Part shown: positions 54,600-64,000 of the stretch, piece after piece
Numbering within the stretch: position 1 is the first letter of the stretch
How the letters are laid out: every line of letters begins with the position of its first letter
NCBI RefSeq assembly: GCF_000218685.1
Contig: NW_006763292.1
Span: forward strand, 1,757,685-1,821,684
DNA: 64,000 nt
Direction: 5' to 3'
Source: Serpula lacrymans var. lacrymans S7.9
Taxonomy: Eukaryota; Basidiomycota; Agaricomycetes; Boletales; Serpulaceae
Translations under genes and position numbers: made by a program
The notes under the pieces: generated by a model
Database searches by the model: none
What the model saw: only the letters and a program-made list of their open reading frames with translations
What the model was told of the DNA's origin: nothing

Positions 54600-55423
54600 T
54601 CAAGGTCAGTATTTCAAGACAAAGGCAATCTGCAAAGCGACAACTTTGGCTTGTCTTTGATAACATTACAAGGGGGTTTAGATATCCAGCGATCGTGGAG
54701 GACAGACGCTGAATCAAACAAGGCCAGACAATCCCGTTAGATCACACATAAATGATCACTAATAGCATCATCCCTCTTTCCTTACATTCTCTAAGGCACT
54801 GTTTATTTATTAACCTCTCCCATGTATTTCCTTGAATGAAAATACCCACTTGTAAGCAGTTACAATTCCCATCCCAACCTTCGTCCCGATATCTCCTGAG
54901 GAAGACGGCGACCAAGCACAATCGAATCCCGCCCCGTGGAAGGGAAACGGTCACATTACTTAAACGTGTTCCAGGCTTGATGTTGACAAAGTTTGAATAT
55001 GGTTATATTTTTGACAGTCTCCAATTGGCCGCTTTATAACCAAGTGCAGTGACTCTCAGCGCTCTGTGAAAAGGATGAAGGTTCAACATTCAATACGGAG
55101 GCATCGCAATGACTCAACAAAATGACGGTTACGTGAACTTCTGCCGCCGATTTTATGTTAAGAGACCAAAAGACAAGAAACCCACATACTCGTATTATCC
55201 ATGAGAGATATTTGAGGCCGCATATAATGTAAATTTTTGATGTAAAGACAAAATGTGAGTGTAGTGTAGCGGAAGTACGATACTAGAAATAGAAACTTCT
55301 TGCTCACTCGACAACCAGGCATTACATGTCCTAGGAACCAAGAAGAAAAGGCAATATGAGAGATATACGTATGTCAATGTCCACGACCTCTTCAAAGACC
55401 GCAAAATATTTAGTGTTTCCAGA
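54600..55423 (-). pseudogene. decayed paralogue of the small secreted protein
   Basis: On the minus strand from about 55330 to 55190 a frame reads TCNAWLSSEQEV...LHQKFTLYAASNIS. It aligns in spacing with GCKVWTGGEEGG...YNKYYFMCDVKQTQ of the gene at 53.45-54.25 kb. Both are followed by the same donor-like block (catactcgtat on the plus strand). The copy has an in-frame stop just before that point. The downstream part (54840-55030) is the second copy of the block described at 53250-53450. An intact start was not found. Confidence 0.4.
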
Positions 55424-57535
55424 TTAATGTTCGAGCAGAGAGGATATCGCATGTTCCGGTATAGCAGATTCCGTTGCAGGGGGGTATGCGGCGATTTGCC
55501 TTTCATTACTTTCTCCGGTGTCAACTCTTGGTTTTTTCATGATAAATGCAAAAGCCCAGCGAGATAAACCACGCAAGACATCTGGCCGATGTGAGGCGGT
55601 TGTCAGCAGTGAAGCAAGGGAAAGGATGAATATCATGCTATGACGATGAAATGTCATTGGCTGCCATATGGACGGAGTACTATATTACGTACCGTTCCAC
55701 GATTCTTGCACCTCTATTTCCACCTTTGATCCAGCGGGAGGGAAGAGATGCTCTGAGAGCTCTAGGTAAGACATAGAGAGAAATTTCCCCTCTTCGATGT
55801 CCATTTTCTATCCAGATGCTGGCACCACAGGTCAGGGATCCAGCGAGGACGCATCCAAACGCTCCATCCCAGATATCGTGTGAGATCCAGGGAAAGAGCC
55901 TCGCGAACAGGAGAGTACGTGTGATACACACAGAAAGCCAATAGGAAGAGACGAAGGTAGAAAGAAATGCTGAACTGCGCATCGCGGAAAGTAAGGCAGG
56001 AATGACGCGATGGATGCGAAGGAGGGAACGTGGCTGAGTTAAAAGGATAGGTAGAAAATGGACCTAACGATATTGTGAGTTACAATCTGGAGCATCGATA
56101 TCCAGAAAAAATATCACTTACAGGGACATAGATTGCCATTGCTTCAATGAACGCATACACAGCCCTGACGACTGCATTCATACCACAACTCTCACCAAGT
56201 CCCCACTTTGCTGCGACACCGGCATGTACTAACTCACACGGTAACCCACCAATACCGTCTCTGCCTTGTACACCTAGATTCTTCCAGACTGCATCTGCCA
56301 TCGATCCCCCATATGCAGGTAGGACATGGGGATCTCCCCATGCGGTAGGATGGCCGAGATCCTTGGAGTAAGAGGTAAGGAGATGTCCATAGTCAGAGGA
56401 ACCGCGAATATAGGACCATTCTCCAGTGCGAAGGACACGAAGCGCGCGCAGTAGCCGTTTATCAACGTTAGCAAGTGACATTATCCTGAAAATATATATG
56501 GGTTATTGATAGCTCTTACCAGAGCACGAAGAAACCAGACCATTTGACATAAGATCGAGGTAGTCTGATAACAAGGTGTATGGGATTTAGTGCACGATGC
56601 TCAACATGTCAAGAAATACAACTTGAAGTACCTGTTGGGACGATAGAAAAAGCACCACATAATTCTTTACAAAGACTATAAGCGATTGATAGAGATTCCT
56701 TAAAGATGAACACGAACCTTGCGCTACATGCCCAAAAAACTAAAGCATCGATGCGAGTTGACATTTTCCGACGCCAGGCCTTTTGGCTTTTAGTTGTTTC
56801 CTCCGACAGGATGGTGGACGATGACCCTTCTGCTGGACTCAAATATAGATCTGATCTATTTGATAGGAATGCCTGAACACATGCATCTAAGGCTCGAACA
56901 AGAAACAAGAGGGTCAGATCAAGCGTGGGTGAAGGTCGAGATAGTCCAGAAGCTGAAAGCGTTGTGGGGGAGAGTTGTGAGGCACGCTGTCGACCTTTTT
57001 GCAAGAGAATAATCGCCAAGGAAGATGAGAGGGCATTGACAAGGAAATCTTTGCGAAAGCGCGTCAATTTCACTGACGGTAGACACGCCCGAAGTGTGTC
57101 TAGTGTTCTCGAAGCAACGGCAATAATTTGACACGAACTTTGAGAGTCTCGATTATGATATTTTGCTGTATTGTTCGCAGGCATAGGGTGTGTTCGGATC
57201 TCATCCAATGCCTTCCATATCCTCTGTAAGACAGCCCCACCCCCGACTGCCACAGTGAGAGCAAAAGCAAAGCCTGTGGGACCGAGCTCTCTTGTTAGAA
57301 TACGCCTGAGATCTCTTTGTTTATTCTTCGATCCGCGCGTAATAAGATTTGTAACAAAAGGCAGAAGAGAAGGACCAAGAGACAGGAATAGGCAGAGAGT
57401 GTAAGTACGCAGGGCCACCTGTCCTGGATGATTCGGGTCAGCGGACACGCCTTTTGTCAGCGAACCGATGACTGTCCTCCAAACATCTGACGCTGGTCGT
57501 CGTACAGGTGCCGGCGGCGATGTCGAGGGCGACAT
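55424..57535 (-). CDS. TMEM135-like membrane protein, probably peroxisomal
   Basis: Start ATG 57535 (MSPSTSPPAPVRRPASDVWR). A long first part follows with several hydrophobic segments (LRTYTLCLFLSLGPSLLPF, GFAFALTVAVGGGAVL, LDLTLLFLVRALDACVQAF). The second half has NGLVS-region sequence leading to MSLANVDKRLLRALRVL, the conserved GLPCELVHAG motif with CGMNAVVRAVYAFIEAMAIY, then SAFLSTFVSSYWLSVCITRT, and a Gly-rich Tim17-like C-terminal part (DIWDGAFGCVLAGSLTCGAS). These match the TMEM135/PMP52 family of peroxisomal and mitochondrial membrane proteins. The junction around 56540-56640 could not be settled: a reading ALNPIHLVIRLPRSYVKWSG looks right, but the splice phase is unclear. The gene ends ISSLLEH. 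Confidence 0.75.
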
Positions 57536-57754
57536 TAGAGTCTGAGAGAAAGGTTATTGAGGAAATCATATGATTATTATGCCAGCCAACTACGGTGCGG
57601 TGGTGGAAAAATTTGCTATACTTGTACGTAACCAGGCTGTATGCTCGGTCCATGCCGCTTTGAGCCTATGATATCGGTCACCTCAGAAAATACAGATATC
57701 AACTGAAAAGCATATACACGCGCTACCTGGCAGCAACGTCTCTTCAATTTCAGT
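57536..57754. promoter_or_regulatory. bidirectional promoter, TMEM135-like gene / ROK1
   Basis: Only 219 bp lie between the divergent ATGs. No TATA box is evident. No specific site is claimed. Confidence 0.45.
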
Positions 57755-59902
57755 ATGGACGCTTTTCAACTGTTATGTCAAGGCGGAGTCCAATTCGACA
57801 GACAGAAATTCAAGAAGGATATAGAGTTATTCAAGGTAATGTGTACCGGACCTCTGAGCAGTCGTACAATTAACCATATGCGATCATCTACTGGTTTCAG
57901 GCCCCTCAAAAGGATACCGGAAAAAGTGTCTCTGTTGCGGGTGGTTCAGGGCTTCCTGCAGAACTCGATTTTTTCAAATACGCGAAGGGCGGGACAGGCA
58001 AGCGGAAAACTTCAGACGGCAGTGATGAAGAGAAGATAGATGATGGAGAAGGTCGGAAAGGAGAGGGTAAAAGGCGCAAGGTCGATGACGAGGGAGATGG
58101 AGATGGAGATGACGAAGAACAACAGATGCCACGGCACCGCGTTACGACTAAAGGCTCGGACGTCCCAGAACATATCGAAGTATTCGAAGCACTCCGTGAG
58201 CGTTATCACACCCCTGGTCGTCTATTATCGAATCTTTCCGACAACAAGTATAAGCATCCAACTGGTATCCAATCATATGGTATACCAATACTACTAGAGG
58301 TTAGTAATCCCAAGTAACGCTGAAGTAAATTTTGACAAATGTATCGCAGGGCCGAGATCTTGCTGCTATCTCACCCACTGGAACGGGTAAAACCCTGTCC
58401 TACCTTGTACCAATTGTATCAAGCCTGGGTAGACCCATATCCAGTGCTAAAAACGACCAAGGGCTCGGTGTTCGTGCTGTTATCATTGCACCCACACGAG
58501 AATTAGCCCATCAAATTCACAACGAATGTTTGAAGTTGACTGTCGGTCGAAAATGGCGTGTTGTGCTTTTCAGCAAAGCTACAGCCAGTACTCTCGCTGA
58601 CAAAACCGTACGAGATAAAGTAGGTGAGTCGTCTGAGAGTTCCCTCCCCCCAGTATCATCGATTTAACTTTAATTTTGGATAGACATTATCGTCAGCACG
58701 CCACTTCGTTTGGTTGCTTCCCTCCAAGCAGGCAATCTTAATCTAAACAAGTACGTCATCTACTTTATTGATTCTCAGGAGCTAAAGTTTATATAACATT
58801 TCCCTCAGCGTTCGGCATCTCGTTTTAGACGAAGCAGATCGATTATTGGACCCAGAATTTTTGTCGCAAGTTCAAGAAATAGTTGCTGTGTGCACGTACC
58901 CGAACATTCAAAAGGCAGTTTTTAGCGCTACGCTTCCCGCAGGTGTAGAAGCCCTTGCAATGGGTATGCTGCGCAATCCTATTCGCGTTGTGGTTGGCCT
59001 CAAGTTTGTCAAATCCTCATGGTTCGCAGTATATCTATTGACAAATAGGCTTTTATCAGGGACACACCCTTACCGCTAATCGCACAGACGCTTACATACG
59101 TCGCCGATGACTCGTCGAAACTTCCCAGTCTCCTCACGTACTTCGCTCAGCCATACAACCCCCCAGTACTAGTCTTTACATCGACGCAGACTCGTGCCAC
59201 ATCTCTCGCAGAAGAGTTGGTTATGAATGGGTTACCTAATGTTGATTGTCTTCATGCGGGTATGACCAACAAAGAACGAGAAGATGCCATTTCTCGGATG
59301 CGTAAAGGCGAGAGCTGGATTATGATCAGTACAGAAGTAATGGCACGAGGAATGGATTTCAAAGGTATAAGGGAAGTTATCAATTACGACTTCCCCACAA
59401 GTGTACAGAGTTACGTGCATCGTATTGGTAAGATAGTTGACTACATTCGATCACGTCAAATACTGAACGATCGTCAGGTCGTACTGGTAGAGCTGGTCGC
59501 GAAGGAAAAGCTGTGACGTACTTCACAGACGAAGATGCACCGTTCCTGAAATCGTATGCACTATATACCTCTTTCAAATTTTGACACGTGGCGCTCACGA
59601 TGTAACTTATCCAGTATTGCAAATGTGCTTCTTCAATCCGGTTCCACTGTACCCGATTGGATACTTAAAATGCCGAAGCCGTCCAAGCTGAAGAAAAAGC
59701 AGATGGGTAAGGTGAAGCGTGCGGAGATGGTGAATACGGCTCGTAAAATTGGACGAGGCGATGCAATAAAGAAAAGGTGGGCTCGTGTAAAATACGTGTA
59801 TTCATCCAAGCTTACCACCCCATTTGCAGAGACATGATTTCGGGCTCGAAAAGACGAAAAGCGAAAGAAGAAGGGCTGAAGGGCAATGTTTCTGCAGACT
59901 AA
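57755..59902 (+). CDS. ROK1: DEAD-box RNA helicase Rok1 (DDX52), ribosome biogenesis
   Basis: A nucleolar helicase for 18S rRNA processing in the small-subunit processome. Start [19 protein letters not shown] is typical of Rok1. It is followed by a low-complexity acidic/basic linker ([19 protein letters not shown]). Helicase motifs in order: [17 protein letters not shown] (Q region), SPTGTGKT (Walker A), [26 protein letters not shown] (DEAD), [31 protein letters not shown], and [11 protein letters not shown] split by an intron near 59.43 kb. The C-terminus ([19 protein letters not shown], ending GNVSAD) is joined across the last intron near 59.80 kb. At least eight exons. It is divergent from the TMEM135-like gene. 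Confidence 0.94.
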
Positions 59903-60792
59903 GACAGCGGCTAACCTGCTGTTTGTGATTATCTGCCAGTATTTGATGTAGCACAGAATCGCCGTTTGACGTTAGGACCAGATTTATCCCAACAATGGAA
60001 TTTCTAGTGCTGTCGTGTCATTGTATAAGCTTTAAGTTTGATGCAGGCAGATGCTATTGGCGCGCTGACTATCTGTCTATAAGTACCAAACGCAAAATGA
60101 AGGACTATTGTGCATCACTATCACTATCACACCTGCGTGTAATCACCGTAGTAGACTGAGAACATCTGACCGGAAAAAGACGCGAGATCTGTGAATGGTC
60201 AAAGAGAGATCACCCCTCGCTATGAGAACGTTATGCAGCGGGTTCCTAAGGAGTGACTTCTGGAACTGTCATGTTGACATTGATATCAGCTCGCTGGGAA
60301 CAAAATTTTATTGGAGGCTTTCCACGAGGCCATGATCTGTGTAGACGAATTAGCGGTCAAATAAATCGGCAAATTTCCAAAAAAAAAATCGCACAAAGAG
60401 CCATCTTTAAAGGGTAATTACACGATGCCATCTACAATTTTCGTCGTTCAACAAACTCCCTCGAAGCGGAGGCAAAAGTTTGCTTCCGTTTCTTATGCTG
60501 TCAATGTAACGATCACAGAAACCTGACTATCTAGATTGGCCATGACAAAATTGGCATACATCTCATCTTTCAAGCCTCGAGGCGGCCTCGAGGTGATTAT
60601 ACTCAGAGGATGTGCATCGTCGAGTGCACGATAGTATGGGTGAGTTCTTCGCGTCCAAAGACTTCAAAAGGGGGAGGAGCTGTAAGGTAACTACAAACCC
60701 CAGCGTTTGTTTGTCTTTCAGCTCTTCCACCATCAATATCTGACTGGCCTTCCCCGTTTTCCAATTTAACATCCTTATCCTTAACCCTCAAG
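59903..60792. other. intergenic stretch of about 890 bp
   Basis: The left part is the ROK1 3' untranslated region. The right part should be the promoter and leader of the HMG-box gene. No tRNA, repeat or further gene is recognised. A poly-A run (aaaaaaaaa, about 60380) and a short palindrome cctcgaggcggcctcgagg (about 60575) are the only marked features. Confidence 0.4.
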
Positions 60793-62278
60793 ATGCCCGT
60801 AGTACGCAACGTTCGCCGATCTCGACGTCTTTCCAGACAATCCCCGCAGGGAGGTAAGTGCCTTATTTGGGTTTGTGGGTCCACATCGTTCTTAAAGACC
60901 TGCTTCTTTGGGCTATAGAGGATGGATGGGAGACGTTCGAACTACTCTATCCGAGCCCTGAACCCGAATCTCTCATATCAGCAGATGCCATCCCGCCATC
61001 TCCATCTTCCTTCACATCTTCATACAACGAGCACGCTACCTCATCTCAGATTACCCTTCCAACGCTTCCTCGATCATCGCATTCTCGCAAACGCACCGAT
61101 GGGCATGTCCCTCGTCCCCCCAACGCCTTCATGATCTTTCGCTCGGACCTCTGGGCAAAGCAGAAACTAAAGGCATCCGTCGAACGCGACCACAGACATG
61201 TCAGCCGGATCGCTGGCCACTACTGGAACTCTCTTACCGAAGCCCAGCGCGCTCCGTACAGGAAAAAGGCTGAGACCGCCAAAGCTCTCCACGCGGAGAT
61301 GTACCCAGACTACAAGTATACCCCTGTCTACCGAAAGCTTAAGGGGGCTAAGAGGAAAGTGAGGAGGGATGGCGAGGACGACGAAGAAAGGTGCAAGAGG
61401 CTGGCCTCTTTGCTCATGAAAGGAGTACAGGGTGATGCGCTGGAAAAGGCAGCCCGTAGGATGAAGCAGGAAGACGACTCATCCTCTGAGGATGAACCTG
61501 AAATCAAAACCCCAGGTCCTTACGAATCTCTCCCTGTTCCTATGAACATACCGTCCTCTTCGTCCGCCCAGAAAAAACCACGCCCTTCCCGTCCTCGCCC
61601 CGCTCCGAAATCGTCAAAGCGACAAGCCCCTCTCGAGCCCTTTTCGCCCATGCCATGCGACATCCTCGAGAATGCAGAGACCACCTACGTCAAGTTAGAG
61701 TGCCCACCATCTCCACAGTTGACGTTTCCGGCCTTGGCGCAATCGTCCAGCACTTCTCTGGGCGGTGGTTTCGTTCCCATTGCGGATATCCCGCCCCTTG
61801 ACCTTGATGGCTCTGGTAATGTCAAAGAGGTACGTACTTTAGCCTAGGGCTCCCTATGATCATTTCTCATCACTTTCTTCGTAAATTCTTATAGGAATAC
61901 CTCCCCAATCTTGTCCCTGCCAGCCTCGAACCAGCCTACAACACGCACCTCGGCATCAAACCAGAATCCATCCAGTCAATCGACTCTTACATGCTAGCCA
62001 ACTACGGCGTGCAGCCCGCTTCTGAATGTTATCAACAATCCTTCTATGTTCCGAGCCCCGTCATCAAACCCGAGGACTATAACTTTGTCAATTTCGTGGA
62101 TCCTTTCGATATGTCAAACTTCTGTTCGGATACGCATTCTGTTCTCGCAGAACTAGAGCAGATGTTTGCACCGATCCCTCCTACTGCTACTTTCGAATCA
62201 GTATTCTCAAATACCATGACTCTTGACGAGCCAGTGGATACCGATCTCGGTCTATGGTTCAATTACGATCAAATCTAG
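60793..62278 (+). CDS. HMG-box transcription factor (MATA_HMG/SOX-like)
   Basis: Three exons (60793-60853, 60919-61829, 61895-62278) give 451 residues. The single HMG box begins VPRPPNAFMIFRSDLWAKQK and continues HRHVSRIAGHYWNSLTEAQR, PYRKKAETAKALHAEMYPDY and KYTPVYRKLKGAKRK, as in SOX/MATA-type sequence-specific boxes. It lies at about residues 95-175. The remainder is low-complexity. An acidic part (QEDDSSSEDEPEI) and a basic PRPSRPRPAPKSSKR segment follow the box. The C-terminal 120 residues, with clusters of Asp, Phe and Tyr (KPEDYNFVNFVDPFDMSNF), look like an activation domain. In mushrooms such factors act in fruiting body or mating programmes. No linked homeodomain or pheromone gene was seen, so a mating-locus role is not implied. 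Confidence 0.88.
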
Positions 62279-62529
62279 ATTTACCTTACAACTTGCTCTC
62301 CACACCATATCGCGCTCTACCCGCTTTCAAGGCTCTCATCACATGTGAAATACTTTCGTCGTCATTCCATATACCAAGTTTTCGTGGCTCATCTCTTGTA
62401 TCTAGTACTGCATCAGTCTCGTCTTGTATAGTTGTACATAGCACAGGCGAGAGGCTGATATTCATATATTGTCGTTACTTCACAAACAATGTATAGTGAG
62501 AAAATTTTAATTTATATATCGAAAATGAT
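62279..62529. other. intergenic, convergent 3' ends
   Basis: Short AT-rich stretch between the HMG-box stop and the CCA1 stop. Nothing else is recognised. Confidence 0.4.
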
Positions 62530-64000
62530 CTATCGCTTCACCTTCTTTACAGAAAGATTTTGGTCACTAGTCTGGGTTCTCTTGTTTCCTACTACAGAGG
62601 CGGTCAACTCGTCAACATCAATTCGACCCGCTGCTTGTTCGGCTTGTAACCAGGCTATGCAGTCCACCTTGCTTCCACTCGGATGTTCTAATTGCCATTC
62701 CATAACGCGAGCGAGAATGATGCCTGTCCAAGGCCCAGCTTTATTCCCACCGAGCGCCTGCACAACTTCTTGTCCCTAGATAGAAGGTACATCATTAACA
62801 GGGGACTTTTGGAATAATGTGCTTACGTTTACAATATGCTTAGCATCCACAGCCTTGTCCAGACCTAGCATCTCAACTCTGGATACGAAATCATTATATT
62901 GCTCAGTGCGTATCGTCGCCTCTGTGGCTTTTTGATGGAACTAAATGAGGGGATACTTCGATGAAGCTGAATAAGCCTACTGACCATTAAAAGTATTATC
63001 GGAAACGTCATATAATGGCGCTATTTCACAGACGAGAGAGAAAAGTAGCGAAGATGCCCAGTGCGATCCAGTGTGTATATTGTGTACAACTTTTTCTCGG
63101 AGAAGTGAGCCTGTTCACGCACGAGCATAAGGGGGTGTACGGGGAGCGACACAGACGGAAAGTAACTATCTCACCTATGACAACTCGTTCTGACGGCATA
63201 CCTATTTTACTGATGGGGTCCTTCAATAAATCTGCTGCCGCAAAAAGCGACGGGATTCCATCCAGGTAATGGTTCTGCTTCCCTAATTTGAGACCTTCTT
63301 GGAGAACTGCTTCAACTGCCAAATGCTGCCTTTTCTTCTTATCGGTATACGTAATTACATGATAGGGGAACAATGCTGATGCCAGGTATAGTCGAGCGGC
63401 ATTTCCGACCACGTCACGCGTGGCGTGTAACAGAGTGGGATGTAGAGGTGGTAAATGCGATGCCGATATTGATGTCGAATCAGTCGAGATTAAAGCATGG
63501 AGAACGCTTGTAGCTGCCAAAGAAGAGTCGAGATGCGAAAGAGGGGCGGACATGATTTGCATAATCTCTGGGGGTATCGAGAATATACAAGAATATAGTG
63601 AAAGCTCGTGGATGAGCTTGATTGAACGTAAAGGCTTGGGCCCTACGCGGTACCTTATTAGCCAAGGAGAATGCTGCTTTTGGTTGACGAACAAACCTTT
63701 CATCATCTTATCGATTTCTTCACCCACTCGCTCTCGACTTATTTTCACGGAAAGAGCTTCCTTCGACGCAAAAATTCATGACGCTGAACACGTATATGTT
63801 GCGATACCGAAAATTCAGCATACCTGGATACCTGGATCTCGTGCGGCTTCACGCAGTTCCGGGACCATTTCGAAACCGAAACGGCTAGCAAATCTAATAC
63901 ACCTCAGGACACGTAAAGGATCGTCCCGGAATGTTTCTAGAGGCTCCAGTGGAGTACGGATTATGCCGTTCTTCAAATCATCCAAGCCCTGGGTGCAATT
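62530..64000 (-). CDS. CCA1: tRNA CCA-adding nucleotidyltransferase, 5' part beyond window
   Basis: The 3' portion of a class II CCA-adding enzyme, which completes tRNA 3' ends in nucleus, cytosol and mitochondria. Motifs near the window edge are DDLKNGIIRTPLEP, TFRDDPLRVLRCIRFASRFG (the conserved template-region arginines) and, after an intron, KISRERVGEEIDKMMKG. The helical neck/tail follows with PLRSIKLIHELSLYSCIFSI, LDGIPSLFAAADLLKDPIS and QEVVQALGGNKAGPWTGIIL. The C-terminal tail is basic and ends LSVKKVKR with the stop at 62530. The catalytic DxD head domain lies outside the window, so activity cannot be judged. Five or more exons are visible. Confidence 0.92.

Noticed and set aside
54260..54600. 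A further multi-pass membrane gene upstream of the secreted protein
   Set aside because: Several hydrophobic stretches occur in different frames, but no set of splice sites joined them without a stop. It is more likely promoter and leader DNA.
60793..62278. Interpretation of the HMG-box gene as part of a mating-type locus
   Set aside because: Basidiomycete mating loci are defined by homeodomain or pheromone-receptor genes, none of which is in the window.
1..64000. CRISPR arrays, rRNA genes and bacterial-type operons
   Set aside because: No regularly spaced short repeats, no rRNA core sequences and no gene runs without introns were seen. The sequence is plainly fungal nuclear DNA.

Overview
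The window is nuclear DNA from a filamentous basidiomycete, most likely an Agaricomycete. Almost every gene is cut by many short introns of about 45-65 nt. Gene products are of fungal type (Mgr2, mL43, Rok1, Sub2, zinc-less Fpg, a group X hybrid histidine kinase, a GH43 exo-galactanase with a C-terminal CBM35-like module). The repeats are those of mushroom genomes: a chromodomain Ty3/Gypsy element, Tc1/mariner, Helitron remnants and a DUF6698-like transposon-associated protein. The genus cannot be named from this sequence. All exon models were read by eye from splice signals and reading frame.

Layout. 1-5.8 kb is repeat-rich and decayed: a Tc1/mariner transposase split by a 326-bp insertion, a tRNA-like (SINE-like) piece, a broken DUF6698-like gene and a 191-bp tandem repeat. 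5.85-32.4 kb is gene-dense: MGR2 (+), an unknown gene (-), mitoribosomal mL43 (-), an unknown Pro/Tyr/Gln-tailed protein (+), an unknown disordered protein (-), an MFS transporter (-), FPG1 (+), a serine beta-lactamase-like hydrolase (+) and a 10-kb hybrid histidine kinase (-). SUB2 (-) follows at 32.4-34.5 kb.

34.8-48.0 kb is a second repeat island. It holds AT-rich sequence, a complete Ty3/Gypsy chromovirus with 391-bp LTRs and a 5-bp target duplication, two partial copies of a small membrane-protein locus, a related solo LTR and a Helitron-like remnant. Its far edge (about 47.96-48.68 kb) is a truncated copy of the SUB2 promoter and first exons in the same orientation as SUB2, so the island lies between two direct copies of the SUB2 5' end.

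49.0-64.0 kb is gene-dense again: a mitochondrial carrier (+), GH43 exo-1,3-galactanase (-), a small secreted Cys-containing protein (-) beside a decayed paralogue, a TMEM135-like peroxisomal membrane protein (-), ROK1 (+), an HMG-box factor (+) and the 3' part of CCA1 (-), which runs off the window.

There is no operon or obvious biosynthetic cluster. Themes are mitochondrial function (MGR2, mL43, carrier), RNA metabolism (SUB2, ROK1, CCA1), DNA repair (FPG1) and stress signalling (hybrid kinase). Divergent pairs with short shared promoters are mL43/unknown, MFS/FPG1 and TMEM135-like/ROK1. The most striking observations are microexons of 4 nt (MGR2) and 8 nt (carrier), GC-AG introns, a pseudokinase head on the hybrid kinase, the duplicated SUB2 5' end, and a probable -1 frameshift site in the Gypsy element.
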